Below are positions 8,757-17,449 of a DNA stretch of 64,000 nucleotides, one piece after another. The notes under the pieces were generated by a model that saw only the letters and a program-made list of their open reading frames with translations, had not been told where the DNA came from and ran no database searches. Within the stretch, counting starts at the first letter, position 1; the number at the start of each line of letters is the position of its first letter. A program made the translations under genes and the position numbers. The stretch covers positions 1-64,000 of the forward strand of contig JAVBMF010000004.1 in NCBI GenBank assembly GCA_031552735.1, read 5' to 3'. This DNA is from JAVBUY01 sp031552735. GTDB taxonomy: Bacteria; Bacillota; Clostridia; Christensenellales; Aristaeellaceae.

Positions 8757-8791
8757 CAGCAACATTGATGTGTGGCGGAGGCGATGGCGGC

Positions 8792-10306
8792 ATGAAACGT
8801 GGACTTTGCGCGCTACTGGCGGTGGCGTTCCTGTATGGTGGCGCGGCTTGCGCGGATACCCCCGCGGTAGGTCCGCTAGCTTCGCCGCGCCCTACACTCA
8901 AAATTGCGGTGCCGTACACGCTTGCGGACATGAATCATGATATCGCGGGGCAGCGCATGGCGGAGCTGACCGGATACAGTGCGATCTATGAGGTGATGCC
9001 GCAGGATAACCCCACGCAGAAGCTGATGCTGGAGATTGCCAACGGCAAGGATTACGACATCGTCAAGTGCAGCACCGAGCAGTTCACCACCCTAAAAGAG
9101 CAGGGCGCGCTGGTCAATCTGACGCCGTATCTGGCGGCGTATGGCGACAACCTGCACGTGGACGACACGGCGCTGGCATGGCAGGCAGTGTCCGACTCGG
9201 ACGGCGCGGTGTATGGCCTGCCGCTGCAAAACAACCCAACCATGGACTTTCCCTATGGCCTGATCCGCCACGGCTTTGTTGTGCGCAGCGATGTGCTGGC
9301 GGAATTGGCGCTGTCACTGCCGGAAACGCTGCCGGAACTGGAAACTTTTTTGCGTGCGATCCAGTTGGCGAAGGGTACCAGCCCACTAACTATCGCGGGC
9401 AGCACAAGCACGGTGTGGGTACTGCCCATCCTCAGCGCGTTTGGCTTGGGCGAGACAGAGTGGTATGACGTGGAGGGCCGCTATGTGCCGCGTGTGCGCA
9501 TGCCCGCGCTGATCGATTACCTTGCCTATATGCAGATGTTGTATCGCGAAGGATTGCTGGACGCCGAGTTCCCGGTAAACAAAACAGAGAATACCCTGGC
9601 TAAGCTCTCGCGGGGCAAGGCGTATGTGACCACCGGATACTTCTGGGATATTCCCACGGTGCTGGAAGCCTTCCGCGCCGCCGGGCTGGACACCCAAGTG
9701 CGCATGGTGGGCACGCTGCGCAGAAGCGCCGACCAGCCCGCCACCTACTATGTGGATCAGGGTATCAGCCACGTATTCTGCATCCCCAAGTCCTCGCGCC
9801 ACATCGCCGATGCGATGCACTACATCAATTTGCAATCCGCGCCAGAGACCTTTCTGCTAACCTACCTGGGCATAGAGGGGCAGCAGTATGAGGTGATCGA
9901 CGGTCAGTATTTCCCGCTGTTTCCCGGCTTTGACGACTACATCAATGCCGCGCAGTTTACCGGCGTTTCCCCGGACGGCAACGAGTTTCCGCTCTGGCAG
10001 GCCCGGGCGCGCAAGCTGCCGGAGATGGCCGATGCCTATGACAGCATGAATGGCAAGATCGATCAGCTCGAACTGCATCCCGGTGTGTCGTCCTATGCGA
10101 TCGGGCAGCCCGGCACCGAGAAGCGTTCCGAGCTGAACGCACAGGTGGCGGATATGCTGATCCTCGCCATTGTGTCCGGGCAGGACCCCGCACAGGCAGT
10201 GGCGGAGATGATTGCGCAATGGGAAGCGCGGGGCGGTCTCGATTATGAGCGTGCCATGCAGACGTGGTACGACGCGCACAAGGATCAGCCCGAGTTTATG
10301 CGATAA
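8792..10306 (+). CDS. Extracellular solute-binding protein (ABC importer, carbohydrate type)
   Basis: Binding protein of 504 residues, placed divergently from the YesMN pair. A signal peptide ends in 'GGAAC', a poor lipobox, so it is either a lipoprotein or Sec-processed. The mature part has the family-1 fold hallmarks: 'KDYDIVKCST' (target-residue strand), 'LVNLTPYL', 'AVYGLPL', and C-terminal helices. No permease follows directly, so it is probably an orphan subunit that uses another membrane complex or feeds ligand information to the kinase. The start is taken at the ATG with GGAGG 10 bases upstream rather than an upstream TTG. A terminator follows. Confidence 0.82.
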   Translation: MKRGLCALLAVAFLYGGAACADTPAVGPLASPRPTLKIAVPYTLADMNHDIAGQRMAELTGYSAIYEVMPQDNPTQKLMLEIANGKDYDIVKCSTEQFTTLKEQGALVNLTPYLAAYGDNLHVDDTALAWQAVSDSDGAVYGLPLQNNPTMDFPYGLIRHGFVVRSDVLAELALSLPETLPELETFLRAIQLAKGTSPLTIAGSTSTVWVLPILSAFGLGETEWYDVEGRYVPRVRMPALIDYLAYMQMLYREGLLDAEFPVNKTENTLAKLSRGKAYVTTGYFWDIPTVLEAFRAAGLDTQVRMVGTLRRSADQPATYYVDQGISHVFCIPKSSRHIADAMHYINLQSAPETFLLTYLGIEGQQYEVIDGQYFPLFPGFDDYINAAQFTGVSPDGNEFPLWQARARKLPEMADAYDSMNGKIDQLELHPGVSSYAIGQPGTEKRSELNAQVADMLILAIVSGQDPAQAVAEMIAQWEARGGLDYERAMQTWYDAHKDQPEFMR

Positions 10307-10314
10307 AGCTTTGC

Positions 10315-10346
10315 GAAGGATGGGCAGGACGCCCGACCTTCTTTTT
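10315..10346 (+). terminator. Rho-independent terminator after binding protein
   Basis: Stem GAAGG..GGGC/GCCC..CCTTC followed by TTTTT. Confidence 0.8.
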
Positions 10347-10487
10347 GTTATGCCAAAGTGCCAAAAGAATTGTATCAAAGGATAGGATGTGCACAAATGT
10401 ACGATTGTCGGCACAATCTTACGGATTTGCGCAAGCACCATTGACGCTCTGATAGGCGCATGCTATGTTAAGGAAGGAAAGCGGGGT

Positions 10488-11072
10488 ATGCGCGTGAAAA
10501 CGGCCATGTTGCTGGGCGATTCCATCCGTCTGGGCTATCAGGAAGAAGTGTGCCAAAAGCTCGGCGAGGACTGGACGGTGTGGGCGCCGGAGGAGAACTG
10601 CCGGTTTTCTAGCTACACACTCAACAGCTTGCGCATGTACCTGCCCGAATGCCCGCAGCCGGATGTGATCCACTGGAACAACGGCCTGTGGGACACCAAC
10701 GTGATTTACCCGGAGGATGGCTGCTTTACGCCGCTGGCCGAATACCTGCGGCATATGGAACGCATCCTGCGTGAGTTGAAAAAGACCGGTGCGCGCATCA
10801 TCTTCGCCACCACCACGCCGGTCGATCCGCGCAAAGAGGAGCACCCGACCTCCAAGCAGTTTAACGCCGATATTGACCGATACAACGCGGCGATGCTGGA
10901 GCTGCTGCATGGCCGCGATGTGATCATCCACGACCTGAACGCGCTACTGCGCGACGATATCGCGCACAACATCTGCGAGGATCACATTCATCTTTCCGAA
11001 CTGGGGTATCAGCGCGCCGGGCAGGCGGTTGCGCGGAAAATCCGTGCCTGTGTGGAAGCTGAACGCGTATGA
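10488..11072 (+). CDS. SGNH/GDSL-family hydrolase
   Basis: Probable esterase or deacylase of 194 residues, cytosolic (no signal peptide). The SGNH blocks are visible: nucleophile S12 in LLGDS, the Asn block around 'HWNNGLWD', and the catalytic D165-x-x-H168 in 'EDHIHLS'. Such enzymes often remove acetyl groups from sugars. It is the first gene of an operon with a sugar-type ABC importer and an oxidoreductase, which supports a role in processing an acylated carbohydrate (inference). The ATG chosen has AAGGAAGG upstream; the longer frame has no ribosome site. Confidence 0.85.
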   Translation: MRVKTAMLLGDSIRLGYQEEVCQKLGEDWTVWAPEENCRFSSYTLNSLRMYLPECPQPDVIHWNNGLWDTNVIYPEDGCFTPLAEYLRHMERILRELKKTGARIIFATTTPVDPRKEEHPTSKQFNADIDRYNAAMLELLHGRDVIIHDLNALLRDDIAHNICEDHIHLSELGYQRAGQAVARKIRACVEAERV

Positions 11073-11117
11073 TGGGCGGCCTGACCGCCATCACATAAAA
11101 AACGAGGAGGATTATAC

Positions 11118-12377
11118 ATGAAGAAGCTGCTATCGCTTGCCCTGGTGCTGATGCTGGCTTGCACGTCGTTCGCCACCATCGCCACCGCGGCGGACCCGGT
11201 CAAACTGACCATCGCCACCTGGACCAGCAATGAGGATCAACTGAAGCTGCTGGGCTCGTTCGTGGACGAGTTTGCCAAGGAAAAGGGCATCACCATCGAA
11301 GCGACGTTTGAGTCCATTCCCTTTGCGGAGTACAACTCCAAGCTGTTGCTGGAGCTGCGAGGCCAAGCCGCCCCGGACGCGTACTGGGCGCTGGAAACCG
11401 CCGCCCCGGCGTTTGTCAGCTCCGGTTTGCTGGCTGAGCTGGACAGCGCCATCGCCGCCTACAACCCGGCGGATCTGACGCCTGGCGCGATGGAACTGTG
11501 GATGAAGGATGGCAAGACCTTTGCTGTGCCGTTCTCTACCTCGCCGTTCATCATGATGTACAATGCCGATCTGTTTACCCAGGCTGGCGCCAAGACGCCC
11601 AATGAGTGCGTCGCCGACGGCACCTGGACATGGGATGCTTTCCGCGAGGCCAGCAAGGCCATCAAGGAAAAGACCGGCAAGTGGGGCTTTGTGACCGTTG
11701 ACGGCCAGGGCTACGATGCCCGCATTCTGCACAACCTGGTGCCCATCATCCGCTCCTACAAGGGCGAGGCGTGGGACAACGCGGGCAATGTAATGATCGA
11801 CCAGCCCGAAGCGGTGCAGGCTGTTCAGTTGTTCCACGACATGGTCTATGTGGACCAGAGCGTCGTGCCTCCGGGAGACGAGAGTGCCTTTGCCAATGGC
11901 GACGTGGGCATGACCGTCGGCCAGATTTCGCGTCTGTCCAACCTGAAGGATGTCACCTGGAAGTGGGACGTTGCCCCGATGCCTTCCGGCCCTGCCGGTG
12001 AAGCGCCGGTGCTGGGCCAGGCCGGACTGGGCGCCTTTGCGGGCGGCAAGAACGTTGCGCTGGCGACCGAACTGGTGGCCTATATGACCAGCGAATCCTG
12101 TGTGGCGCGCATGGCGGGCATCTGGCCTCCGGCGCGCAAGAGCGTCATGGAGTCCGAGGGCTTCCTGAGCTCCAACGCGTTCCTCAAACCCGAGCAGATG
12201 AAAGCCGCTGTGGCCAACTCTATCGTCACTGGCCGCGTGCTGCCCGCGCATGTCGCGTATCTGCAGATGGAGGTCGAGGCCAAGATCGCCTTTGACAAAC
12301 TGTGGACCAAGGACGCCGATGTGGCCGCCGTGCTCAGCGAAGTGGCTGGCATCTATCGCAACTACATCACCAAGTAA
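11118..12377 (+). CDS. Extracellular solute-binding protein, family 1 (sugar ABC importer)
   Basis: Substrate-capturing subunit of 419 residues for the two permeases that follow. The N-terminus has a signal sequence with two possible processing sites: a lipobox-like 'LMLAC' and an 'ATA-AD' Sec site. The mature part shows the MalE-like pattern: 'LTIATWTSNEDQ', 'APDAYWALE', 'TFAVPFSTSPFIMMYN' and the terminal helix region. No ATPase gene is present in the operon; as in many Firmicutes sugar importers a shared MsmX-type ATPase encoded elsewhere is expected. Strong AGGAGG upstream. Confidence 0.9.
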   Translation: MKKLLSLALVLMLACTSFATIATAADPVKLTIATWTSNEDQLKLLGSFVDEFAKEKGITIEATFESIPFAEYNSKLLLELRGQAAPDAYWALETAAPAFVSSGLLAELDSAIAAYNPADLTPGAMELWMKDGKTFAVPFSTSPFIMMYNADLFTQAGAKTPNECVADGTWTWDAFREASKAIKEKTGKWGFVTVDGQGYDARILHNLVPIIRSYKGEAWDNAGNVMIDQPEAVQAVQLFHDMVYVDQSVVPPGDESAFANGDVGMTVGQISRLSNLKDVTWKWDVAPMPSGPAGEAPVLGQAGLGAFAGGKNVALATELVAYMTSESCVARMAGIWPPARKSVMESEGFLSSNAFLKPEQMKAAVANSIVTGRVLPAHVAYLQMEVEAKIAFDKLWTKDADVAAVLSEVAGIYRNYITK

Positions 12378-12405
12378 GCTGAGACAATACGTATACGCTT
12401 CACAC

Positions 12406-12436
12406 ACCCGGAGGGCAGCACGGCTGCCATCCGGGT
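12406..12436 (+). promoter_or_regulatory. Intercistronic stem-loop between binding protein and permease
   Basis: ACCCGG/CCGGGT outer stem with an inner GGCAG/CTGCC stem and no T-tract. Such hairpins protect the 3' end of the abundant binding-protein mRNA, giving more binding protein than permease. Confidence 0.6.
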
Positions 12437-12462
12437 AGTGCATACAATGGGGGGGGGAGCTT

Positions 12463-13362
12463 GTGAAGAGAAGGGGTAACGCGCCTGCCCGCCGCGAGGC
12501 ACTGACTGGCGTCGCGTTTGTCGCGCCGCAGATCATCGGCTTTGTGTTTTTTGTGCTCATGCCGCTGATCATGGTTTTCGTCTACTCGCTGTATGAGAAA
12601 AACATGCTATTCGGTACCAATATTTTTAAAGGGCTGGGCAATTATCAGAAGCTGCTGACCGACAATCTTTTTCACACCACGCTGGGCAACACGCTGGTGT
12701 TTTCCTTCTGGCTGGTGCCGCTGAACTTGGCGCTGTCGCTGATGATCGCGCTGTATCTGGGGAATAAAGGGTTTGGATCGCGTCTGATCCGAACCATCAT
12801 TATATTGCCGGTGGTGACGTCCGGCGTGGCGTGGGCCATCGTGTGGAAGTATCTTTTGCAAGGCGGCACCGCCGGGCCGGTCAACTGGTTCCTGTCGCTG
12901 ATCGGCATTCAGGGCCCAAACTGGCTCAAAGAACCGGGCTGGGCAATGTTCGCGGTGGTGTTTAACCGCGTGCTGAAAAATCTGGGCATGAACGTGCTGA
13001 TTTTCTTCGGCGCGGTGATGAATATGCCCGGCGAGCTGATCGAGGCGGCGCGCATGGATGGCGCCAATAACTTCAAGCTGTTCTGGAAGATCAAGCTGCC
13101 GCTATTGATGCCGACGGTGCTGATGGTATCGGTGGTGACGGTGATCGGTGCGATGCGCGTGTTTGATACCATCCGTTTGATGACCGACGGCGGGCCGCAG
13201 GGTTCGACCATGGTGGTGGTGTATTACATCTATCATCAGGCGTTCAAGAGTTTTAATACCGGTTACGCCTCGGCTATTTCGGTGGTGCTGTTCGCCATTG
13301 TGCTAGCGTTGACTGTGCTGCAATGGAGCCTGCGAAAGAAGGTGTCGTTCCATGAATCGTGA
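12463..13362 (+). CDS. Sugar ABC transporter permease (MalF-like)
   Basis: Inner-membrane permease of 299 residues with six predicted TM helices and the cytoplasmic EAA loop 'EAARMDGANNFKLFWKI.LP' that docks the ATPase. It starts at GTG after a G-rich site (GGGGAG). Its end overlaps the second permease by 11 bases. It forms a heterodimer with the downstream gene product. Confidence 0.92.
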   Translation: MKRRGNAPARREALTGVAFVAPQIIGFVFFVLMPLIMVFVYSLYEKNMLFGTNIFKGLGNYQKLLTDNLFHTTLGNTLVFSFWLVPLNLALSLMIALYLGNKGFGSRLIRTIIILPVVTSGVAWAIVWKYLLQGGTAGPVNWFLSLIGIQGPNWLKEPGWAMFAVVFNRVLKNLGMNVLIFFGAVMNMPGELIEAARMDGANNFKLFWKIKLPLLMPTVLMVSVVTVIGAMRVFDTIRLMTDGGPQGSTMVVVYYIYHQAFKSFNTGYASAISVVLFAIVLALTVLQWSLRKKVSFHES

Positions 13363-14233
13363 GATTGTGATGCGGGCGGCAGGCACGCCGGTGCAGAGCA
13401 GGGGAGCGAAGATCACCTCGCGGGCGCTATCCATTCTGGGGTTGATCGCCTGCTGCGCACTGTTCCTGTACCCCTTTTGGTGGATGGTGGTCAATTCGCT
13501 GAACAGCGCCAGCCAGATATTTGGCCCACCGGCGCTGCTGCCCAAGGCGTGGGCGTGGCAAAACTATGTCGAAATCTTTCAGGTGCAGCCCTTTGGACGG
13601 CACTATATGAACACCATCCTGCTGGCGGTGCTGGGCACGGCGGGCAATGTGATGGTGGCGTCGCTGTCCGGGTATGGCTTTGCGCGGCTGCGCTTTCCGG
13701 GGCGCAATATCCTCTTCGTACTGCTGTTGACCGCGCTGATGATGCCCATCGAAGTGACGATTGTGCCGCTGTATTTCCAAATGCGCGACATCGGCTGGCT
13801 CGATAGCCTGTGGCCGCTGGGTATGCTGGCGGTGTTTGGCGCGCAGGGCGCGTTTTCATCGTTCATGTTCCGCCAGTTTTACGTCACCATGCCCAAGGAA
13901 CTGGAAGAAGCGGCGCGCATTGACGGCTTGAGTCCAGCGGGCACCTTCTGGCACATCATGTTCCCGCTCGCGATGCCTGTTTTCAGCTCGGCGGCTATCC
14001 TGGCGTTTCTGGCGGTGTGGAATACCTATCTGGAACCGTTGGTATTCATCAGCAACTTGGATAACTTTACGCTGCCACTGTCGCTGAACAACTTCAACGA
14101 TGCATATGGCGCGCCACAGTGGCATCTGCAATTGGCGGCGACGACGCTGTCGGTGCTGCCGATCATGCTGGTGTATCTGTTCTTCCAGGAAAAAGTAACC
14201 GACGCAATGGTCAATTCGGGACTGAAAGGCTAG
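13352..14233 (+). CDS. Sugar ABC transporter permease (MalG-like)
   Basis: Second permease subunit, 293 residues, six TM helices, EAA loop 'EAARIDGLSPAGTFWHI'. It begins inside the end of the preceding permease gene, as expected for equal synthesis of heterodimer partners. Related to the carbohydrate uptake (CUT1) permeases. Confidence 0.92.
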   Translation: MNREIVMRAAGTPVQSRGAKITSRALSILGLIACCALFLYPFWWMVVNSLNSASQIFGPPALLPKAWAWQNYVEIFQVQPFGRHYMNTILLAVLGTAGNVMVASLSGYGFARLRFPGRNILFVLLLTALMMPIEVTIVPLYFQMRDIGWLDSLWPLGMLAVFGAQGAFSSFMFRQFYVTMPKELEEAARIDGLSPAGTFWHIMFPLAMPVFSSAAILAFLAVWNTYLEPLVFISNLDNFTLPLSLNNFNDAYGAPQWHLQLAATTLSVLPIMLVYLFFQEKVTDAMVNSGLKG

Positions 14234-14245
14234 GGAGGTAGAACC

Positions 14246-15592
14246 ATGCGCGAATATGATGTGATCGTTGTGGGCGGCGGCGTGGCGGGCAGTATGGCGG
14301 CCACCGCCGCAGCGCGGAGTGGACAAAAGGTGCTGCTGATTGAAGAGGAAGGCTATTTGGGCGGCAGCCTGACCGCCAGCGGCACCGGCCCGATGATGAC
14401 CTTCCACGCGGGGGAAAAGCAGGTGGTGCGCGGCTTGGGCGAAGAGCTGATTGCGCGCCTGGCGGCGAAAGGGTTGTCGCCCAGCCACACGCCGGATTCT
14501 ACCGGCTATACGTATACCGTAACGCCATTTGACGCGGAGGGACTCAAGCGCGAGCTGGAGCTGATGGTGACCGAGGCCGGGGCGGAGATTCTGTTCCATG
14601 CGATGGTGATTGCCGCCGACAAGGCGAATGGTCGTCTGCGCAGCGTGACGGCTGCCTGCTGTGGGCAGCAACTGACATTCGCCGCCAAGTGCTTTATTGA
14701 CGCGAGCGGTGACGCCGACTTGATCGCGCTGGCCGATATTCCATACGAAAAGGGGCGCGATGCGGACGGCAAAGACCAGCCAATGACCACGAATATGAAG
14801 ATGTGCGACGTGGACATTGCTGCCGTCCGTGCGCTGATGGATACCGACATTGCGCTGTTCCCGGTTTTGCAGCCCAAGGCTGGACGCCAGCACTTTGCCA
14901 GCCGTCTGAGCTGCTCCGGCTTCATGGATGCCATGAAGCAGGGCATGTCCAGCGGCGAATTGACCTTTGACCGCGACATCGTGCTGTTCTTTGAAACCAA
15001 CACACCGGGCGAGGTCATCGTCAACATGACGCGGGTCAACGGTGAGAACCCGGTAGATCCGTTCTCGCTGACGCGCGCGGAGCTGGAAGGCCGGCGCCAG
15101 GCATGGGAACTGTGTGCCTTCCTGCGCAAGCGTATTCCCGGTTTCGCGCACGCACGGCTGCTTACTACCGGTCCGCGCATTGGTGTGCGTTCCTCGCGGC
15201 GCATGAAGGGCATCTACCGCCTGACCGCGCGCGATATTCTCAACGCCACGAAATTTGCCGACGGTATCGCCGCCAGCGGATACCCCATTGATGTGCATTC
15301 GCCGGATGGGGAGGTTACGGACAGCCAATTTTTGGCCGACGGTGCGTACTATACCATTCCGTACCGCTGCCTGATCAATGACACGCTGCCCAACGTGTTG
15401 GCGGCGGGGCGCAACATTTCCACCGAGTTTGAAGCCCATGCCAGCACGCGCGTCAGCCCGATTTGTCTGGCGCTGGGTCACGCGGCGGGCTGTGCGGCTG
15501 CGCTGGCCGCGCAGGGCGATGGCGACGCCACGCATGTGGACGCGCAACTGCTGCGCGACAATCTGCGCGCGCAAGACGCGGTTGTAGACTAA
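14246..15592 (+). CDS. FAD-dependent oxidoreductase
   Basis: Flavoprotein of 448 residues in the FAD_oxidored (PF12831) group. The N-terminal dinucleotide fold 'VVGGGVAGSMAA' and the 'LIEEEGYLGGSLTASG' segment bind FAD; a C-terminal 'LAAGRNIS' flavin strand and the closing helix are intact. Members act on diverse substrates and some are fused or linked to sugar or cyclitol catabolism. As the last gene of the SGNH hydrolase/sugar importer operon it may oxidise the imported compound (inference). AGGGAGG precedes the ATG. Confidence 0.87.
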   Translation: MREYDVIVVGGGVAGSMAATAAARSGQKVLLIEEEGYLGGSLTASGTGPMMTFHAGEKQVVRGLGEELIARLAAKGLSPSHTPDSTGYTYTVTPFDAEGLKRELELMVTEAGAEILFHAMVIAADKANGRLRSVTAACCGQQLTFAAKCFIDASGDADLIALADIPYEKGRDADGKDQPMTTNMKMCDVDIAAVRALMDTDIALFPVLQPKAGRQHFASRLSCSGFMDAMKQGMSSGELTFDRDIVLFFETNTPGEVIVNMTRVNGENPVDPFSLTRAELEGRRQAWELCAFLRKRIPGFAHARLLTTGPRIGVRSSRRMKGIYRLTARDILNATKFADGIAASGYPIDVHSPDGEVTDSQFLADGAYYTIPYRCLINDTLPNVLAAGRNISTEFEAHASTRVSPICLALGHAAGCAAALAAQGDGDATHVDAQLLRDNLRAQDAVVD

Positions 15593-15593
15593 G

Positions 15594-15738
15594 GCGTGTT
15601 TCAAAACGCCGCAAGTACAATTCCCGGCGGCCTTTCCACCATGTTGGCGTCGTTCGCCACACCAGTACGCCGCGTTCCAGATCCGTGATCTGGCGAAAAA
15701 GCCTTGGACATTGCACCTTCTTCCCTTTTGAAACGCGC
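15594..15738. mobile_element. MITE-like element with 13-bp terminal inverted repeats
   Basis: GCGTGTTTCAAAA at the left end and its complement with one mismatch at the right end enclose about 120 bases that contain further inverted repeats (for example CCAGATC-CGT-GATCTGG) and no credible gene. Size and structure fit a non-autonomous element left between two operons. No target duplication is obvious. Confidence 0.45.
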
Positions 15739-15761
15739 GCTCATTTTGCGAGTGCGCGTTT
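15731..15761 (+). terminator. Stem-loop, possible terminator of the sugar operon
   Basis: AAACGCGC-G-CTC and GAG-T-GCGCGTTT form a near-perfect stem around a short loop. It uses the right end of the MITE-like element as its 5' arm. The T-tract is short (TTTG). Confidence 0.45.
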
Positions 15762-15819
15762 GTCGTGCAAGCGAGTAAACGTGACGATCCGATCCATACT
15801 ACCCATGAGGTGCGTGCGT

Positions 15820-16188
15820 TTGAAAAAGAATGAGCTGATGCGGTGCTTTGCAATTGGCGCGGTGGGGTATCCTTGTCTGGAGCTGCTGTGGCGCGGGCGC
15901 ACACATCCCTCCATGGCGCTGGCAGGCGGCGCGAGCCTGTGCGCGCTGTGGCGGTTGAGTGAAAGCCTGTCGCATGTCGCTTTGCCGATTCGGGCGGCGG
16001 CCGGTGCCGCAGCGATCACCGGGATTGAACTGGCCAGCGGAGAGATATTCAACCGCGACCATCGGGTATGGGATTATCGCACAAAAAAGCATCATGTTCG
16101 CGGCCATATCTGCGCGGAGTATTCAGCGCTGTGGTTTTTGCTGTGCATGGTCGTCATGCCGCGCTTGCGACCCAAAGAAACTGATTGA
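15820..16188 (+). CDS. Small membrane protein, CmpB-type putative ABC permease (PF06541-like)
   Basis: A 122-residue hydrophobic protein with about three to four TM helices. The C-terminal part resembles the 'putative ABC transporter permease' CmpB family, where a tryptophan-aromatic block 'vWDYrtkkhhvrGhIC' precedes a helix. I chose the TTG start (MKKNEL...) because GAGGTG lies 7 bases upstream; an ATG five codons earlier is possible. It stands alone between two operons with its own terminator. Function unknown. Confidence 0.65.
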   Translation: MKKNELMRCFAIGAVGYPCLELLWRGRTHPSMALAGGASLCALWRLSESLSHVALPIRAAAGAAAITGIELASGEIFNRDHRVWDYRTKKHHVRGHICAEYSALWFLLCMVVMPRLRPKETD

Positions 16189-16220
16189 CGCAAAACGGCT
16201 GCGCGTTGAGCAATCCGGCA

Positions 16221-16267
16221 AAGCCCTCCGTCGCGGATGTATCATGGCGACGGGGGGCTTCTTTTTG
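16221..16267 (+). terminator. Strong rho-independent terminator
   Basis: AAGCCCTCCGTCGC and GCGACGGGGGGCTT pair almost perfectly around a 12-base loop, followed by CTTTTT. Confidence 0.85.
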
Positions 16268-16393
16268 CAAAAATCTGTGGTTTTGCCCACATTTCCCCCT
16301 GTCTGATGGTTTGCATACCCGGGCGAATAATGAACAAAATTTTCGTAATCCATGGAATAAGTAAACTATTTTGCAAAAAAGTGTGTTTTTCGA

Positions 16394-16423
16394 TTGACAT
16401 CAATGCTAGAATGTGATTATACT
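16394..16423 (+). promoter_or_regulatory. Promoter of the PK-like/peptide-importer operon
   Basis: TTGACA, 18 bases, TATACT, within an AT-rich stretch 45 bases ahead of the pyruvate-kinase-like gene. The remaining sequence between the terminator and this promoter holds nothing else I can identify. Confidence 0.6.
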
Positions 16424-16467
16424 GTGTCAATACATTGAATCCTATGAACGCATAGGGAGAGAAGCGC

Positions 16468-17403
16468 ATGGCGGATTGGCAGTCGATACGCGGTGTGGTG
16501 CGCTTTGCGCAACCAATTTCTACGGATGAAATGAGCGCATTGGTGCATCGGGGTCTGCATGTGGCGTGTGCATCGTACGGCGATGGCACGACCTTGTGCG
16601 CCGAGATATTTGCGGTAGCGCGCGAGGTGTTTCGCGCGATGAACCACCCGGTTGGTTTGATGCTGGAGGGAGCGACGGATTGTCTGGCGGAGAGCTGGCG
16701 CTTTGCGTGCGAACACCACGCGGATTTCTTCCTTTTTCCGGCGGAGTGCGCGGATGTGATGCCCACGGAGGTATCGACGCCCGCGCTGTGCGCGCGTGTG
16801 ACATGCGCGGCGGATGCTGACCGGCTGGCGAGGTTGCCCCTGCGCGGGGTACTGCTGACGGACTGGCGGCAGGATTTGCTGCCCGCTGTGGATGCTTGGC
16901 GCGCACAGGGCGTCTTTGTATGGCTGGAAGCCGACGCGCTGGGCTGGACCGGGCAAGCGGTGGATGGCATCGTCAGCGCGCCGGAACGGTTCGACATGTC
17001 CCGCGCGGTGGTGCCGACGCGACTTTCGTCTGTAAGCACGGTGCAGCGTGAAATCGCGCCGCTGCTCAATCAGGAACTGGCTGCGCTGATGGTGCTGACC
17101 ACCGATGGCGACAATGTGCGGCGCATCGCATCGCTGTACCCGAACGCGCCGCTGATTGCCATCGCGCGCCGCCCGGTGTATGAGCGGCTGCTGCTCTCTT
17201 TGATCGCCCACTGGCAGGTGGTACCCACCGCCATCACCACGATTCCACCGGCGTCCGAGCGGCTGGACTTTGCCGCCTATATCACCGGACTCTATGGATT
17301 CACCAGCGGACGTGTATTGGTTTGCGGCCAGTGCTGGGAAGAACTTACGGATCAGGCTCCATGTGTCATTGATCTCGCCGCCTATGCCGCTCGGTCGAAG
17401 TAG
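16468..17403 (+). CDS. Pyruvate-kinase-like protein, shortened and probably non-catalytic
   Basis: A 311-residue protein that, read by eye, aligns with the two ends of pyruvate kinase. The N-terminus (about 7-75) follows the first strands and helices of the barrel ('RGLHVACASYGDG' where the enzyme has a 'GmdVARiNFSHG' motif; 'PVGLMLEGATD' for 'PvaillDtkGPE'). The C-terminus (about 185-310) follows the PK allosteric domain: 'SLYPNAPLIAIARRPVYERL' then 'TSGRVLVCGQ' for 'kpGDlVvitaG'. The lid domain and most active-site residues are missing, since true enzymes are about 470-585 residues. A regulatory or sugar-phosphate-sensing role is conceivable but unproven. AGGGAGAG precedes the ATG; the peptide importer follows 46 bases later. 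Confidence 0.6.
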   Translation: MADWQSIRGVVRFAQPISTDEMSALVHRGLHVACASYGDGTTLCAEIFAVAREVFRAMNHPVGLMLEGATDCLAESWRFACEHHADFFLFPAECADVMPTEVSTPALCARVTCAADADRLARLPLRGVLLTDWRQDLLPAVDAWRAQGVFVWLEADALGWTGQAVDGIVSAPERFDMSRAVVPTRLSSVSTVQREIAPLLNQELAALMVLTTDGDNVRRIASLYPNAPLIAIARRPVYERLLLSLIAHWQVVPTAITTIPPASERLDFAAYITGLYGFTSGRVLVCGQCWEELTDQAPCVIDLAAYAARSK

Positions 17404-17449
17404 GCGTGCGCAGAACAATAAATAAGGAAGTATGGTAGGAGGAACCGGT

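Noticed and set aside
12449..12458. G-run of about nine bases before the first sugar permease
   Set aside because: Considered as a phase-variable tract, but it lies in the ribosome-site region, is short, and no second start or frame would be switched; could matter for translation only.
15463..15819. Upstream extension of the small CmpB-like membrane protein
   Set aside because: The extension crosses the flavoprotein end, a MITE-like repeat and a hairpin; the TTG with GAGGTG fits better.
13856..15904. 682-codon open frame on the minus strand
   Set aside because: It lies opposite a convincing flavoprotein and permease gene, is rich in His/Arg/Gln as expected of a GC-driven shadow, and has no domain or ribosome site.
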